Part shown: piece by piece, positions 15,101-26,345 of the stretch
Layout of the letters: every line of letters starts with the position of its first letter
Numbering within the stretch: the stretch's first letter is position 1
DNA from: Ancylostoma caninum
Taxonomy: Eukaryota; Nematoda; Chromadorea; Rhabditida; Ancylostomatidae
Reading direction: 5' to 3'
NCBI GenBank assembly: GCA_037903475.1
Contig: JBAJFG010000090.1
Coordinates: 186,001 to 250,000, forward strand
Length of the DNA: 64,000 nucleotides
Program-made: the position numbers and the translations under genes
The notes under the pieces: model-generated
Database searches by the model: none
What the model was told of the DNA's origin: nothing
The model's input: only the letters and a program-made list of their open reading frames with translations

Positions 15101-15257
15101 GCAGTATGAAAACTCTGAGTCATCAGTAAACAAACATTCAAAGTCAAGAAGATTTCAATAACTAGCAGCTAACATGAGCTGCAAAATTTCAAAAGACAAG
15201 AAGGAAAAAACCCACATTTCCTTTGAGATCCAGGATAAAAATCGCCGAGCAAGACAT
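3121..15257 (-). CDS. unc-101/apm-1: AP-1 clathrin adaptor complex mu (medium) subunit, complete, 11 exons
   Basis: Exons on minus: 15257-15216, 13702-13546, 13482-13415, 13306-13176, 13105-12961, 9646-9508, 8979-8834, 8755-8684, 8289-8130, 3820-3696, 3219-3121. All junctions are GT-AG and phases match, giving 1284 nt and 427 aa, close to the usual 422-425. It starts [14 protein letters not shown], has the N-terminal longin-like half (residues 1-140) and a C-terminal mu homology domain (about 160-427) ending QLRMT. Residues of the tyrosine-motif (YxxPhi) pocket are present: D173 in FLDVIESV and W412/R414 in MPWVRY. The protein is the cargo-binding subunit of AP-1, which sorts membrane proteins at the trans-Golgi and endosomes. 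C. elegans has two such genes (unc-101, apm-1); I cannot say which is the orthologue. Asn14 stands where Lys is usual. Introns 5 (9647-12960) and 10 (3821-8129) are enlarged by transposons. Intron 1 (13703-15215) holds nothing recognised. Confidence 0.96.
4354..5829 (+). mobile_element. 5'-truncated RTE-clade non-LTR retrotransposon
   Basis: The element is flanked by a 10-bp direct repeat, GACTAGAACA, at 4344-4353 and 5830-5839, which fits a target-site duplication. It contains only the reverse-transcriptase half of ORF2 and ends in the short tandem tail TCAAGGTGA x2 that overlaps the stop codon, a typical RTE 3' end. It sits antisense to the AP-1 mu gene inside the mariner-like element, so it inserted after the mariner. 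The AP endonuclease domain and 5' end are missing, so it cannot be autonomous. Confidence 0.88.
4363..5816 (+). pseudogene. RTE reverse transcriptase, C-terminal part of ORF2 (truncated, reading frame open)
   Basis: The frame is open from the truncation point to a TGA at 5814-5816. The first Met is at 4386 (476 aa), but family sequence already runs upstream of it ([12 protein letters not shown] from about 4363), so that Met is not a native start. Counting from 4386, the reverse-transcriptase motifs are: [15 protein letters not shown] near residue 38; motif [14 protein letters not shown] with catalytic D107; RQGDTVSP at 164-171; and motif C FADDIVLI with D206/D207. A C-terminal region rich in [12 protein letters not shown] motifs follows. 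Full RTE ORF2 is about 1000 aa with an N-terminal AP endonuclease, absent here. The lack of stops or frameshifts suggests a fairly recent insertion. It closely resembles proteins I remember from hookworm genomes. Confidence 0.9.
6960..7260 (-). pseudogene. Possible decayed mariner transposase N-terminal fragment
   Basis: On minus, pieces in shifting frames resemble the DNA-binding half of mariner transposases, such as a GTAQKC..QKG stretch followed by a glycine-rich segment where the family has SGRP. It lies between the right terminus (7397) and the inverted internal block, as expected for a relic of the mariner-like element's coding region. Several stops and frameshifts are present. The match is weak and could be chance; the call depends mainly on location. 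Confidence 0.28.
7398..8129. other. Remainder of AP-1 mu intron 10, nothing recognised
   Basis: This part of the intron between the mariner-like element and exon 9 has no coding or repeat signal I recognise, apart from AATACGACACTCAAATGCTG at about 7449, which also occurs near 7108 inside the element. No splice-site pair marks an extra exon. Confidence 0.5.
10881..12074 (-). mobile_element. Helitron-like non-autonomous element, copy 1 (in AP-1 mu intron 5)
   Basis: Read on minus it begins TCTTACTCTATATAAAGC after a host A, runs through about 660 bp of unique sequence, and ends in a tandem hairpin array finishing CTCGGTTTG before a host T. The second copy at 17087-18652 has the same boundaries, which fixes the ends. 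There are no terminal inverted repeats and no target-site duplication. Insertion between A and T, a TC start, a TATA-rich 5' end and 3' hairpins fit Helitrons, but the canonical CTRR end is lacking. Unique parts of the two copies are roughly 85% alike by eye. Its orientation is the same as AP-1 mu transcription. Confidence 0.55.
10887..11412 (-). repeat. Tandem array of six ~90-bp palindromic units (copy 1)
   Basis: There are six units, 89-92 bp apart. Each has a palindrome whose core is GCGCCGCTTCGCGGCGC, a segment CACGTTACCTCCGGGCTAGG, and an A-run. On minus each unit reads GGAG|GTAACG (donor-like), then the palindrome, then a T-run and CAG (acceptor-like). One unit carries a GAGCTAGAG variant, and three end with AGTTCACC rather than AGTTTACC or AGTTAACC, so this array is less uniform than the one at 17774-18648. 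Confidence 0.92.
12075..12960. other. AP-1 mu intron 5 between the Helitron-like copy and exon 5, nothing recognised
   Basis: No coding or transposon signal is seen. A short minus-strand stretch near 12400-12425 resembles a tRNA T-arm (GTTCGATTCCTC), but no cloverleaf can be closed around it. The intron's other part, 9647-10880, is AT-rich with a poly-A/T segment near 9970-10050 and a T-arm-like motif near 10165. Confidence 0.4.
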
Positions 15258-15307
15258 TCTGTTCGGAACAGAAGTCGAGCTTGCCGCCAAGCGGCAATCT
15301 GTAATCA
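15258..15307 (-). promoter_or_regulatory. Likely trans-splice acceptor and 5' UTR of the AP-1 mu gene
   Basis: On minus, a pyrimidine-rich run ends TCTGATTACAG with AG at 15300-15299, 41 bases upstream of the ATG at 15257, and no in-frame coding precedes it. Nematode housekeeping mRNAs often receive a spliced leader at such an acceptor. The leader itself is encoded elsewhere. The site could instead be a cis acceptor of an upstream 5' UTR exon. Confidence 0.45.
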
Positions 15308-15807
15308 GACGAAAATTATTGACGAATTCGAAGTTCAACGAGCGTCATCAATCAATACGATCGGCAATGGACAATGCTTATGAACCAGAGTGTGGACAGA
15401 GGGCAATGGAACTTCTAGAGTGATGGAATTGATCAGATCGATGGTGCGGAATCAATAGGCGTGTGCTGGGACGCTTGAGCAAACAGTACGCGTGGCGAAA
15501 ACCCGTCGCAATTTGTCTCGTCGGGTTGCGGCGCGGGGCATGGAATCCGGTGTTCGACCAGCGCGTGGACTCTCAGGTGTATTCTCACCTGGCGCACCTA
15601 CGTCACATCCGCCGCAATAACGCGAAACCACACAATCTGCGCGTGAATTGGTAATCCGCACGACAATTGTGCGCTGGATTTACGAGTCGTCATTGATTCA
15701 CGCTTTATCGCCAACAATCTGGCTGAGTGACAGTCCCGCTGCGCTTCGAAAAACACGTGAATTAAAAGCCATAAGAAGTTATGTGCAGTATACGGCACTA
15801 TATCTCA

Positions 15808-16172
15808 GGGGCAGCACCCACTAAATCCTCGTGCTCGAGATGTAGCCAGATTTCGGGGTTTTGAGGGACGTATAGTCTGTCCGAAACGACGAGTCCGCCC
15901 ACGCACGCGGGGATCGAGAAGCTGCCACGTTTGCCAGCGCTCCACGCCATCATCCCTGATCTGCGTATCACGTTTATCGTTATCTTCATGGTACTGACCA
16001 ATGATTTGGCTGTGTCGTGGACGACGTGGCAGACAACAGCATCCGTCTCAGCCGCGCCGCCTCTCGATCCCCGCGTGCGTGAGCGGACTCGTCGTTTCGG
16101 ATAGACTATAACACTCACATCCGATGGTGAAATAGCGCCAAACAAACGAGGAACTCAGGAGATCGGGGTGCT
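15808..16172. mobile_element. Palindromic MITE-like element upstream of the AP-1 mu gene
   Basis: The ends carry GGGGCAGCACCCACTAAAT (left) and, on minus, AAGCAGCACCCCGAT (right), related to the TTAA-flanked family at 32239-33524. Inside, about 15869-15925 and 16045-16110 are inverted copies sharing CCGAAACGACGAGTCCGC and CACGCACGCGGGGATCGAG. It would fold into a long hairpin. No coding capacity is seen. The boundaries are approximate. Confidence 0.6.
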
Positions 16173-17707
16173 GCTTCTCGTGCATTTAATCGCGTTCTAT
16201 TTGACATCCATGGGTCCCGCCACGGCGAAGCTATACACGTGTGCGGATGACGGTGCCCGAGTAAGCTGGCACATCGTCACTGTGCGAACACGTCCAAGCG
16301 GTGTTCGTGACTATGATTCGGTGTTCTTCGCACTCGAATCATGACTCCTTGTTTTCGTTTAACATTTGTGATGCGTTGACAGTGTTTGTCACTGCTGGCA
16401 CCTCAGTTTAGAGAATTTCGACGAATGCTGTTTTCAAAACACTGGGGGTGAGAGGCATTATCAGCGCATCGGAATTGTGAAGTGAAACGAATACAGAGAA
16501 TTATGAGTGGAATGTAAATTAGTTAGGTGAATTATAAATTATTTGCTGAACTATCGCAGGCAAAACAGCGAACCGCGCTTCCTCGTCGGAACAGGCGATC
16601 TAACTACGCGCTACCTTACGCAAACTCACCCACTTTTGGCCGAATGTGCAGCTTACGACTAACGGCTCTACCTCAGTGACGGAACCGACGGATATCCAGA
16701 CAGCTGCACTCGCCCAAGCCTTCAAGCTCGCGACGAACAGCACTTCGAATCCTCTGATTTGTCGCGATTCACCTGATTTCAGTACCGAATATGAACTCAA
16801 CCTCCTTGAGAGCTTCAAAACGTGGCAGAATCTTGAACTCGAAAATTTGGACGGCTGCTGCCTATAGAGGTAGAGTTCTACCTCATCTTAGTGTCCGAAA
16901 ATCAGAGACTCCAAAGGTCGAGGCCTGTATGCACGTTCCACACCAAAATGTGTCGTGACACTCTGATTATCTGCACATCCACACATTTCATTGGTATCAC
17001 CGGGTGGCGGTCAAAACGTACGCCGCGACGCGACCGCGCCGCACACGCACGCCTTCCAAGTTCAAGCTCAGAACATCTTACTCTATATAAAGCGCAGACC
17101 CCCCCATCGCCGCGCGAGGGATGACAGGTCACGCTGTCATTGATCCACTCGCCTCGCCCCACCTCTTTTGCCCGCCGCCACGGGCTCAATTGCGAAAATT
17201 GACACGCCCAATGACACGCCCATGTATATGTATGTGTACAACATGGAAATCTTCAATTAGGACGTCCAATTTGCAACGAAAACGGAATATCTTTGATCTT
17301 TAAAGCAGAATAGGAGAAGAAATGATGAAGCGAGTGTGATTTCGCAATCAGAAACGTGAATCATCCAAATACAGCAGAGTTGTACGGAAATTTTCACCGC
17401 TACCCTTCTAAAGCATTAAGTAGTAATAGCAATTAGAAATTAACGGTCAGGGGAACGAATGGTGCACTCTATGAGCTTAATATTGCGCTTACAAAGTAGG
17501 AATAGAACGTTTACGCACTTTTTTCCTGTTACAACCTGATCGTGCCCGAACCATAACGATTTGGACTTCCAGCGCTATCACAAATGGAAAAGACTTGACC
17601 ACGTGAGGATCTGTGTTTCTACTCATAAAACGCACCATGTAGGAGCTCTTTATATTGAACGTAATAAGAGTTAACCTCCAAACCGTTTAGGAGCTATGCA
17701 GTTTCGC

Positions 17708-17772
17708 AGAAAATCACTGTCATCCGCGAAGCGCGGCGAAGCTGCGCTTCGTGTGGATGACAGTGATTTTCT
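17708..17772. repeat. 18-bp perfect inverted repeat with 29-nt GC-rich loop
   Basis: AGAAAATCACTGTCATCC at 17708-17725 is exactly complementary to 17755-17772. The loop contains GCGAAGCGCGGCGAAGCTGC, itself partly palindromic. It separates the unique part of the element from the tandem array. Copy 1 has only one arm of this stem. Confidence 0.95.
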
Positions 17773-17773
17773 T

Positions 17774-18648
17774 GAGTTTACCTAGCCCTGAGGTAACGTG
17801 GCACACGGGTCCGAGTCAGAGCGCCGCGAAGCGGCGCTCTGGCTCGGGGTTCCTTTTTTTCAGAGTTTACCTAGCCCTGAGGTAACGTGGCACACGGGTC
17901 CGAGTCAGAGCGCCGCGAAGCGGCGCTCTGGCTCGGGGTTCCTTTTTTTCAGAGTTTACCTAGCCCTGAGGTAACGTGGCACACGGGTCCGAGTCAGAGC
18001 GCCGCGAAGCGGCGCTCTGGCTCGGGGTTCCTTTTTTTCAGAGTTTACCTAGCCCTGAGGTAACGTGGCACACGGGTCCAAGTCAGAGCGCCGCGAAGCG
18101 GCGCTCTGGCTCGGGGTTCCTTTTTTTCAGAGTTTACCTAGCCCTGAGGTAACGTGGCACACGGGTCCAAGTCAGAGCGCCGCGAAGCGGCGCTCTGGCT
18201 CGGGGTTCCTTTTTTTCAGAGTTTACCTAGCCCTGAGGTAACGTGGCACACGGGTCCAAGTCAGAGCGCCGCGAAGCGGCGCTCTGGCTCGGGGTTCCTT
18301 TTTTTCAGAGTTTACCTAGCCCTGAGGTAACGTGGCACACGGGTCCAAGTCAGAGCGCCGCGAAGCGGCGCTCTGGCTCGGGGTTCCTTTTTTTCAGAGT
18401 TTACCTAGCCCTGAGGTAACGTGGCACACGGGTCCGAGTCAGAGCGCCGCGAAGCGGCGCTCTGGCTCGGGGTTCCTTTTTTTCAGAGTTTACCTAGCCC
18501 TGAGGTAACGTGGCACACGGGTCCGAGTCAGAGCGCCGCGAAGCGGCGCTCTGGCTCGGGGTTCCTTTTTTTCAGAGTTTACCTAGCCCTGAGGTAACGT
18601 GGCACACGGGTCCGAGTCAGAGCGCCGCGAAGCGGCGCTCTGGCTCGG
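17774..18648 (+). repeat. Tandem array of ten 89-bp palindromic, intron-like units (copy 2)
   Basis: The donor-like GTAACG recurs at exactly 89-bp steps from 17793 to 18594 (ten positions). Each unit is GAG|GTAACGTGGCACACGGG, then a palindrome with core GCGCCGCGAAGCGGCGC, then GGGTTCCTTTTTTTCAG, then AGTTTACCTAGCCCTGAG (18 nt). From GTAACG to CAG is 71 nt, the size of a short nematode intron. Nine units are complete; the tenth stops at CTCGGTTTG, the element's end. The only common variant is GGGTCCAAG versus GGGTCCGAG, in four consecutive units (about 18075 to 18350), which indicates expansion by local duplication. Confidence 0.97.
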
Positions 18649-18652
18649 TTTG

Positions 18653-21600
18653 TCCATATCCACGGAGAACTGCTCGTACCCTAGAAGGCCGCGGCCGCGA
18701 CGCGCACATCAGTCGACCAATCACAGACCAGCAGCGTACCTCTTGTCACGCAGCCATGGACCTCGACCACTGTGTTCTGTTGTGTAGTTCATTTCAAGAG
18801 CAATAGAAGTTCTATAGTGTTTGAAGAGAAACGCTGGAAATGCTGGAAAAAGTGAGATATTTGGTGATAACACGAAGTAAATGAAGTTCACACAGAATTC
18901 TCGAACTCTCTTCATTTCTGGAACAAACTAAACCATCAGATTCCAAACCCTCTTAATCCTTAATTGCGACGATTTACCGGAAAAGCATTTAGGATCCCTC
19001 CGCAGCGGTTTTTCGGGAATTTAATCGTTCCGGTTTGCTGAACCAAACTGACGCGGTGCACTTGTATCACCTAGCATAGCTTTCTCCAGTGGCAATGACA
19101 AATGTGGAGGCATCACAGAAAAAAAGGGGACGACACACTCAACTAACGTAGCATTCCGTACAGACTATGGCTGATATCGATAGGACAAGATAAAACACAA
19201 AACGCCACCGGACGACTAGCACATGTGGAGCGCTCCACTGTATTGCTTCGGAGAACTTGCGCATCAAGCGCTTGCTAAAAGATGGGGGAAGGGGCGCTAT
19301 TTCATTTTTACGAACCCAGAAACTTCGAAAAATTTTTTGGCCGAAAGTTTGTATTGGGGGGGGGGTTGGAGGAGAATTTGTCGTGATTGTCGTACTCGCT
19401 GATTGTCGTCAGCAACTCAGATAACACCCTATGCAAAGTTTCACAAAATTCTGTGGCATACCGTATCGACATCACACTTACGGTAAATTTACAAAATGGG
19501 ATTACGGTGCAATAAGAAAGAAAGAAATGGGTATAATATTCGAGTATATTCGAGAATACAAGGCAGACGAGTGATCAAATGAGTGAAACGTGGAACAGAG
19601 TTTTGTTCATTCTTTTCAATTCATTTTTCGATGATATTTTTTCAAACAGCCAAAAAATAGCGATGGCGATCAAACTCACGCTTCGCCAATCAAACACTGT
19701 AAATTGGACTCATGTGGCAGAGAAATTGGACCTCATCCATATCATTCATGCGAATTTCCTTTTTTCCTTTTTCCTGAGAATGTTACTGAACGAGATCTTG
19801 GAGCATCAATAGCTAGGAGTGTTGTGAGGCGATAGAGGAACAGAGGTAACGTTGCTCCTCTTTAGAGACGAGAAAATCTTTGCTTGGTCTTTCTCGTTGC
19901 TGAAGAAGAGCAACATTACTCGTAGTGCCTCACTGGAAGAAGATCTTCCGAAAAAAAATCGAACTGCTTCAATCAAGGAGATTCCGACCAAAAAATTTCT
20001 ACTTTCACGGTTTAGAAAGACATGAAACACGGGCTAGAACTGCACAGCTATGTATTGGCTATTCTGAAGCGGAACAGTATCAAACTGGGTGAGGAAGGGA
20101 AGGTACATTGAAGCAAAGAAGATTCCAAAAGAGTGCATTGTGGTCTCCCCAACCCCACTCTGATGACGACAAATACATAGGTAAGTACACATTTACTGTA
20201 TAGATCGCGCTCAAACTGCAGAAGCCAAGGCGAATGCTGTCATTGTTTGACAGTACCTCAAAGAAGTGAGTGGTAAGGAGCTCATTTTTGTAGTCTATCA
20301 TGGGCTTGCCTGAGCGAACTTCAAGGCTGGGATTCATGAAAAGTTAAGCACGCAAGTAAACGATGGTCAGCGTCGATGGTGATTTGTAGACTAGGTAAAA
20401 TTAGAAGACGCACGACATGAAACTGTGGGTTTGCTAACCTGGTTCTACTCGGGTGTGCGTTCATAAATCCAAGCTCGGGAGGGTATCTTCCGCTGTATTT
20501 TTTTGTTCTACAAAATCAGTGGAAATTGTCACGAGTTTTGTTGAGGGAGCTGTATAGAAGATGTGACGTGCTCTCCATGGGGCCGGAGACAGCTACACAC
20601 GTTGATTTGCCTCTCAAGACGACTGAGCTCCTGATCACGCCATAATATCCACTCTCACCTTCTGTGACCATTACTTCCCTAGACATCGAAACCAAGATAT
20701 ATGCTCCTCCAAGACCCTGATCTTAACCTGCTGATTTATTTTGTCTCAGTCTGCGAAGAGGCCACGATGTCCGCTACTATCCACACAAGTGTCAAGCTCC
20801 TCAATGCAGCGTTTGAGAAGAAGTGTGTCAAGACCGACATCAAATTGTGCTGCTAACTGTAGTCTCAACTCCGAATCGAGTTAAGGCCTGCATTCCTGCT
20901 AAAACTTATAACTTCGAGTAGCACTCCGCGTAAAGATGGGTGACGCTTTTATTTAACAGTTGGTGAAAATGTACAATATCGCAATATTTCACGTTTTCGG
21001 GGTTAGGAAGGGTGACAAAAATTGAGTGATCCATAGTTCACAGCCACGCGGAATAATATATGCACAGGAAATCTGCTTGCATTCTCAAGGAATTGAGAGA
21101 TACGAAAGAAAGGAAAGACCTATTCACATGTGTTTGTAGGTATATGTACTTGTAATTGACATAGCCTCGCTCTTAACACCATGCTCGTTTAGGTGTTCTT
21201 TATTGACGCAATATCTGTTTTCATTGCGGTGTTCATTTGCAGGGTCCCTGGAAGAATGGAAGCGCATGAGCTGTGTTTACATAGACATCTAAAATTCAGC
21301 ACTTCTGTTTCGTGGCCAATGGACATATGGCTGTCACGTGAGGGCTTTAGTAAATAGCTACCCTTCTCTTTTTGTATACTGTGAGAAGAAATTGTGCCAG
21401 ATGAAATCTCGTATCCTGCACTCGGGGCTATCCCTCTTCGATTCAATCATGCATCTTCTCATGCGTGATCGACCAAGCACAAAAGTGCAAACCGCAAACT
21501 TAAAGGGGCGTCTCGGCCATGTTCAGGTAAACTTGCAGGACTTTCACGTCTAGTTGATGCAGAAGGACCCCTGATCAATGATCTTCCACTAGTTGTGGTG

Positions 21601-22038
21601 CAGAAGAACCGGAGTGAAAAGGCGATAAATGACCAGAACAAGAATTGTTCCTGCTGCGCTCATTCTGCATCGATGAACTGTGGCAGTGTAGCAAGAAAAA
21701 TTAAAACAATTAAAATTGTAGGAATTCCAGTAGCTCCGGGAGGTGGCCTCTCCATGGCTGCAGGTTCATTGATTCAAGGGGACCGAGTGAGCAATGAGTG
21801 AACATGAACAGGAGACTGCAACAGTCACTATACCTGATACTTTGATTGTCTGCTCATCCACATATTTCACTGCTATCACCGTGCTCGTTCCCGTCTGACT
21901 TTCCTACTTCCTGTTCTATCCTGTCCAAATAGGTGGTGATACGCTAGTTGCGTCCACTGAAGCTTTCTGTATATATAATACTTTCTATATTTGGGGAATT
22001 TATACTATGTAGATGCATGAGTCAAATGCGCGCATCTA
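18653..22038. other. Intergenic region, no gene recognised
   Basis: The open frames here are short (under about 90 codons) and lack recognisable motifs or splice-site context. A poly-G run lies near 19356-19365. No RNA gene was seen. This is the upstream flank of the Helitron-like copy 2. Confidence 0.45.
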
Positions 22039-22297
22039 CAGTGGTCGTCAGTGGCGGTGGCCCATCAGCGGCTTCGAGAAGGACGCCGCCCAACTGCGCC
22101 GCGCGCGCCGTAACCAATGTTTTCTGCTGCTGTTATGCTATTTCTAGCAGCTTTCTTACCCATTTTAAGGATTTTCGACCAGATCGGGAAGAAAAGCGCC
22201 TAGAAATAGCATTCCGACGGCAGACGACACCGATTTCGAAGGGCTCGGTCGCGCTGCGTCCTTCTCGAGGCCGCGGATGTGCCACCGCCGTCCACTG
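22039..22297. mobile_element. MITE family A, copy 1 (TA target site)
   Basis: 259 bp flanked by TA at 22037-22038 and 22298-22299. Ends are CAGTGGTCGTCAGTGGCGG and, on minus, CAGTGGACGGCGGTGGC. A second copy lies at 26991-27244. An internal inverted pair (GCTATTTCTAGCAG and CTAGAAATAGC) adds a second stem. The 177-codon frame across this interval is not shared by the other copy and is not a gene. Confidence 0.85.
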
Positions 22298-22477
22298 TAC
22301 TTGTGCAAGATTTTCAGCGAGATCGGTCAACGCGGCGTACTCACTACACTTGCAATTTTCTCAATTATCTGTCAAGGTTCTAATAATGAGGATTCTAAGT
22401 ATGCCAACTTTCGAACGAATTCGATCATTCGAATCGTTCATTCGAAAAATCGAATTTGTTCGAGCAAATGTGCAGGT

Positions 22478-22650
22478 ATAGGGCGTCATTCATGCTTCCG
22501 GCGCGTCAAAGTTTACGCGTCGATACACAGTGCAAAAGAACGAGTAGAAGATAATCGTGGCAGGTCACCAATGTTCCTGGTTTTGCCACTCCGACTGCAG
22601 CGCGAACAAACCGCGTTTCCTATTTTCTCAGGCAATAACTTCGGATGACC
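22478..22650. mobile_element. MITE family B, partial copy
   Basis: It shares CACAGTGCA, AATGTTCCTGGTTTTGCC, GCGCGAAC and GCGTTTC in order with the complete copy at 30101-30328. The left end (GGGCGTCATTCATGCTTCC) is diverged and the right terminal repeat is missing, so it is a truncated relic. The rest of the interval up to the ahcy 3' UTR shows nothing coding. Confidence 0.7.
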
Positions 22651-22971
22651 CGAACGCAGGCAACTCGCCTTCAGCTCAGTCTCGTGAAATTCTCGTTTAT
22701 CTGGTAAATAGCGGGATGTTATTTTCGAAACAATCGTTTTTAATCGTCTAATAATAAAATTACTAAGTAGCATGTTGTGATTGTTAGTCATGTGGATTTT
22801 TAGCTGCGTGGCATGTTGAAACGGCCCAGAAATGATGTGAGCATACAAGGAACGTATGCGTTCCAGCTAGAGGTTCTGTGCACCTTAATAAAATATTCAT
22901 CTCCGGGCCCTTCCCGAAATCTCTATTCATACCATCTCTCTTCGCAACAACACGTTTACATATGAGGCACT

Positions 22972-22977
22972 TTTATT
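22972..22977 (-). terminator. Likely polyadenylation signal of the ahcy gene
   Basis: AATAAA on the minus strand, about 230 bases past the stop codon at 23210-23212; no earlier canonical hexamer stands out. The 22978-23209 interval is then 3' UTR. Confidence 0.6.
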
Positions 22978-23209
22978 GATGACATGCCTACCATCAATCA
23001 CGCCCGCATAAAAGAATCCACGTCAGCAATAACCATCATCAGTAACTGAATTAAATATAACAACGTAAAATTTGCTACCACGGGTTACGTCTTATCACAT
23101 TCAACAGCTGTCAATAACGAGACAACGAATGAAACAGAACAATAATGGAATTCAAATTGAGGAAAGCGAGGATATTAAAGAATATCTGAAGGAAATCATA
23201 GAACATCCC

Positions 23210-25461
<2,252 letters not shown>

Positions 25462-25490
25462 TGCGTCGATATTACCTGAAACAAGTAGAA
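25462..25490 (-). promoter_or_regulatory. Likely trans-splice acceptor and 14-nt 5' UTR of ahcy
   Basis: On minus, TTCTACTTGTTTCAG ends with AG at 25477-25476, then 14 bases precede the ATG at 25461. A strong TTTCAG acceptor this close to the start codon, with no coding upstream, is the usual layout for spliced-leader addition in nematodes. It also supports the chosen start. Confidence 0.7.
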
Positions 25491-26201
25491 AACTATATCT
25501 GCTTCCGAAACCAAATTTTATCACGACAAAATCAACCCGTGAAGAAATGCTTCAAAAAAGACGGTGATTTTCTAAAACTGTGCGGAAATATCCCAAAACC
25601 AAAAGGAAAACATGATAACAGCGCTAGTTTCAAATCGAAAGTAGAGAAGAAATTATGGCCTAAAATTTGAAATTATTATTAGGCGGAGCTAGGCGTGGGG
25701 ACTGCATTGATATGGACTAAACCGCAGGTACGGCACAATTCATTCGTTGGATAGTCGTTGGAAAGAAATCGGTCGTTTTCTTTCGTACGCATACAGCTTC
25801 ACAGGCGTAGGAATCGTTGTCCGTTTAAGTCTCAGCGTGGGGTCCACACTAGGGTTAACTCGATTCTGTGGCAAAATCAGAATGACATACTAGTTCATGG
25901 CAAAAAAAAAGATTGGTTAAGGGACCAATCAATTATTTTCACCGCTCTTGGTTTTTAGTGGACTATTACTTCTGCCATGATTGGTTATGATTATAGTTGC
26001 TGTGAATTTCAGCAATCTTGCGTACTGGACGCATTCCAGACTACAAACAAAAAGAGGTAGGTGCCATCACTTTGGCTCACGTCCAGCATGATAAAAATAA
26101 ATACAAGTACGCGTCCAGTGAAGCACTGGCGGTGCATTTAAGCAGGTAGAATGAGTATGATTTTTGAAATATGTAGATGTATACATATATTGATTTATAT
26201 A

Positions 26202-26345
26202 CGGTCTTTCTCAAAAATTCCTGCCTTGCGCCGAACCGCCCGTCAGCTAAGCCACGTCACACCACGTATGATAATGCTTAGGAGATGAGGCGCGGCTAAG
26301 CAAATGGGCGGCGAAGTGTGGTGCAAGTATTTTGAAGAAGGACTG
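26202..26345. mobile_element. Small MITE with TA target site
   Basis: 144 bp flanked by TA (26200-26201 and 26346-26347). The left end is CGGTCTTTCTCAAAAATTCC; the right end on minus is CAGTCCTTCTTCAAAATAC. The arms keep imperfect complementarity inward to GCCGCCCATTTGC. Ends and target site fit a Tc1/mariner-type MITE. Confidence 0.65.

Larger units (their letters stand above)
17087..18652 (+). mobile_element. Helitron-like non-autonomous element, copy 2 (upstream of the AP-1 mu gene)
   Basis: The same element as 10881-12074, here on plus. It starts TCTTACTCTATATAAAGC after a host A and ends CTCGGTTTG before a host T. Differences from copy 1 are point changes throughout the unique region, ten rather than six tandem units, and about 20 extra bases that complete an 18-bp stem (AGAAAATCACTGTCATCC, 17708-17725, pairing with 17755-17772). 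The 61-codon frame starting [16 protein letters not shown] (17121-17303) occurs in both copies, but nothing suggests it is a gene. No Rep/helicase is encoded. Confidence 0.58.

Noticed and set aside
17121..17303. Conserved 60-residue ORF starting [16 protein letters not shown], also on minus at 11851-12033
   Set aside because: It is found twice only because the Helitron-like element is present twice. The second copy gives no sign of selection for coding.
18510..18806. 98-codon ORF with [17 protein letters not shown] repeats
   Set aside because: It is a read-through of the last tandem units; the repeated peptide simply mirrors the 89-bp repeat.
21948..22481. 177-codon plus-strand ORF
   Set aside because: Half of it is MITE family A copy 1, and the other copy of that MITE does not preserve the frame.
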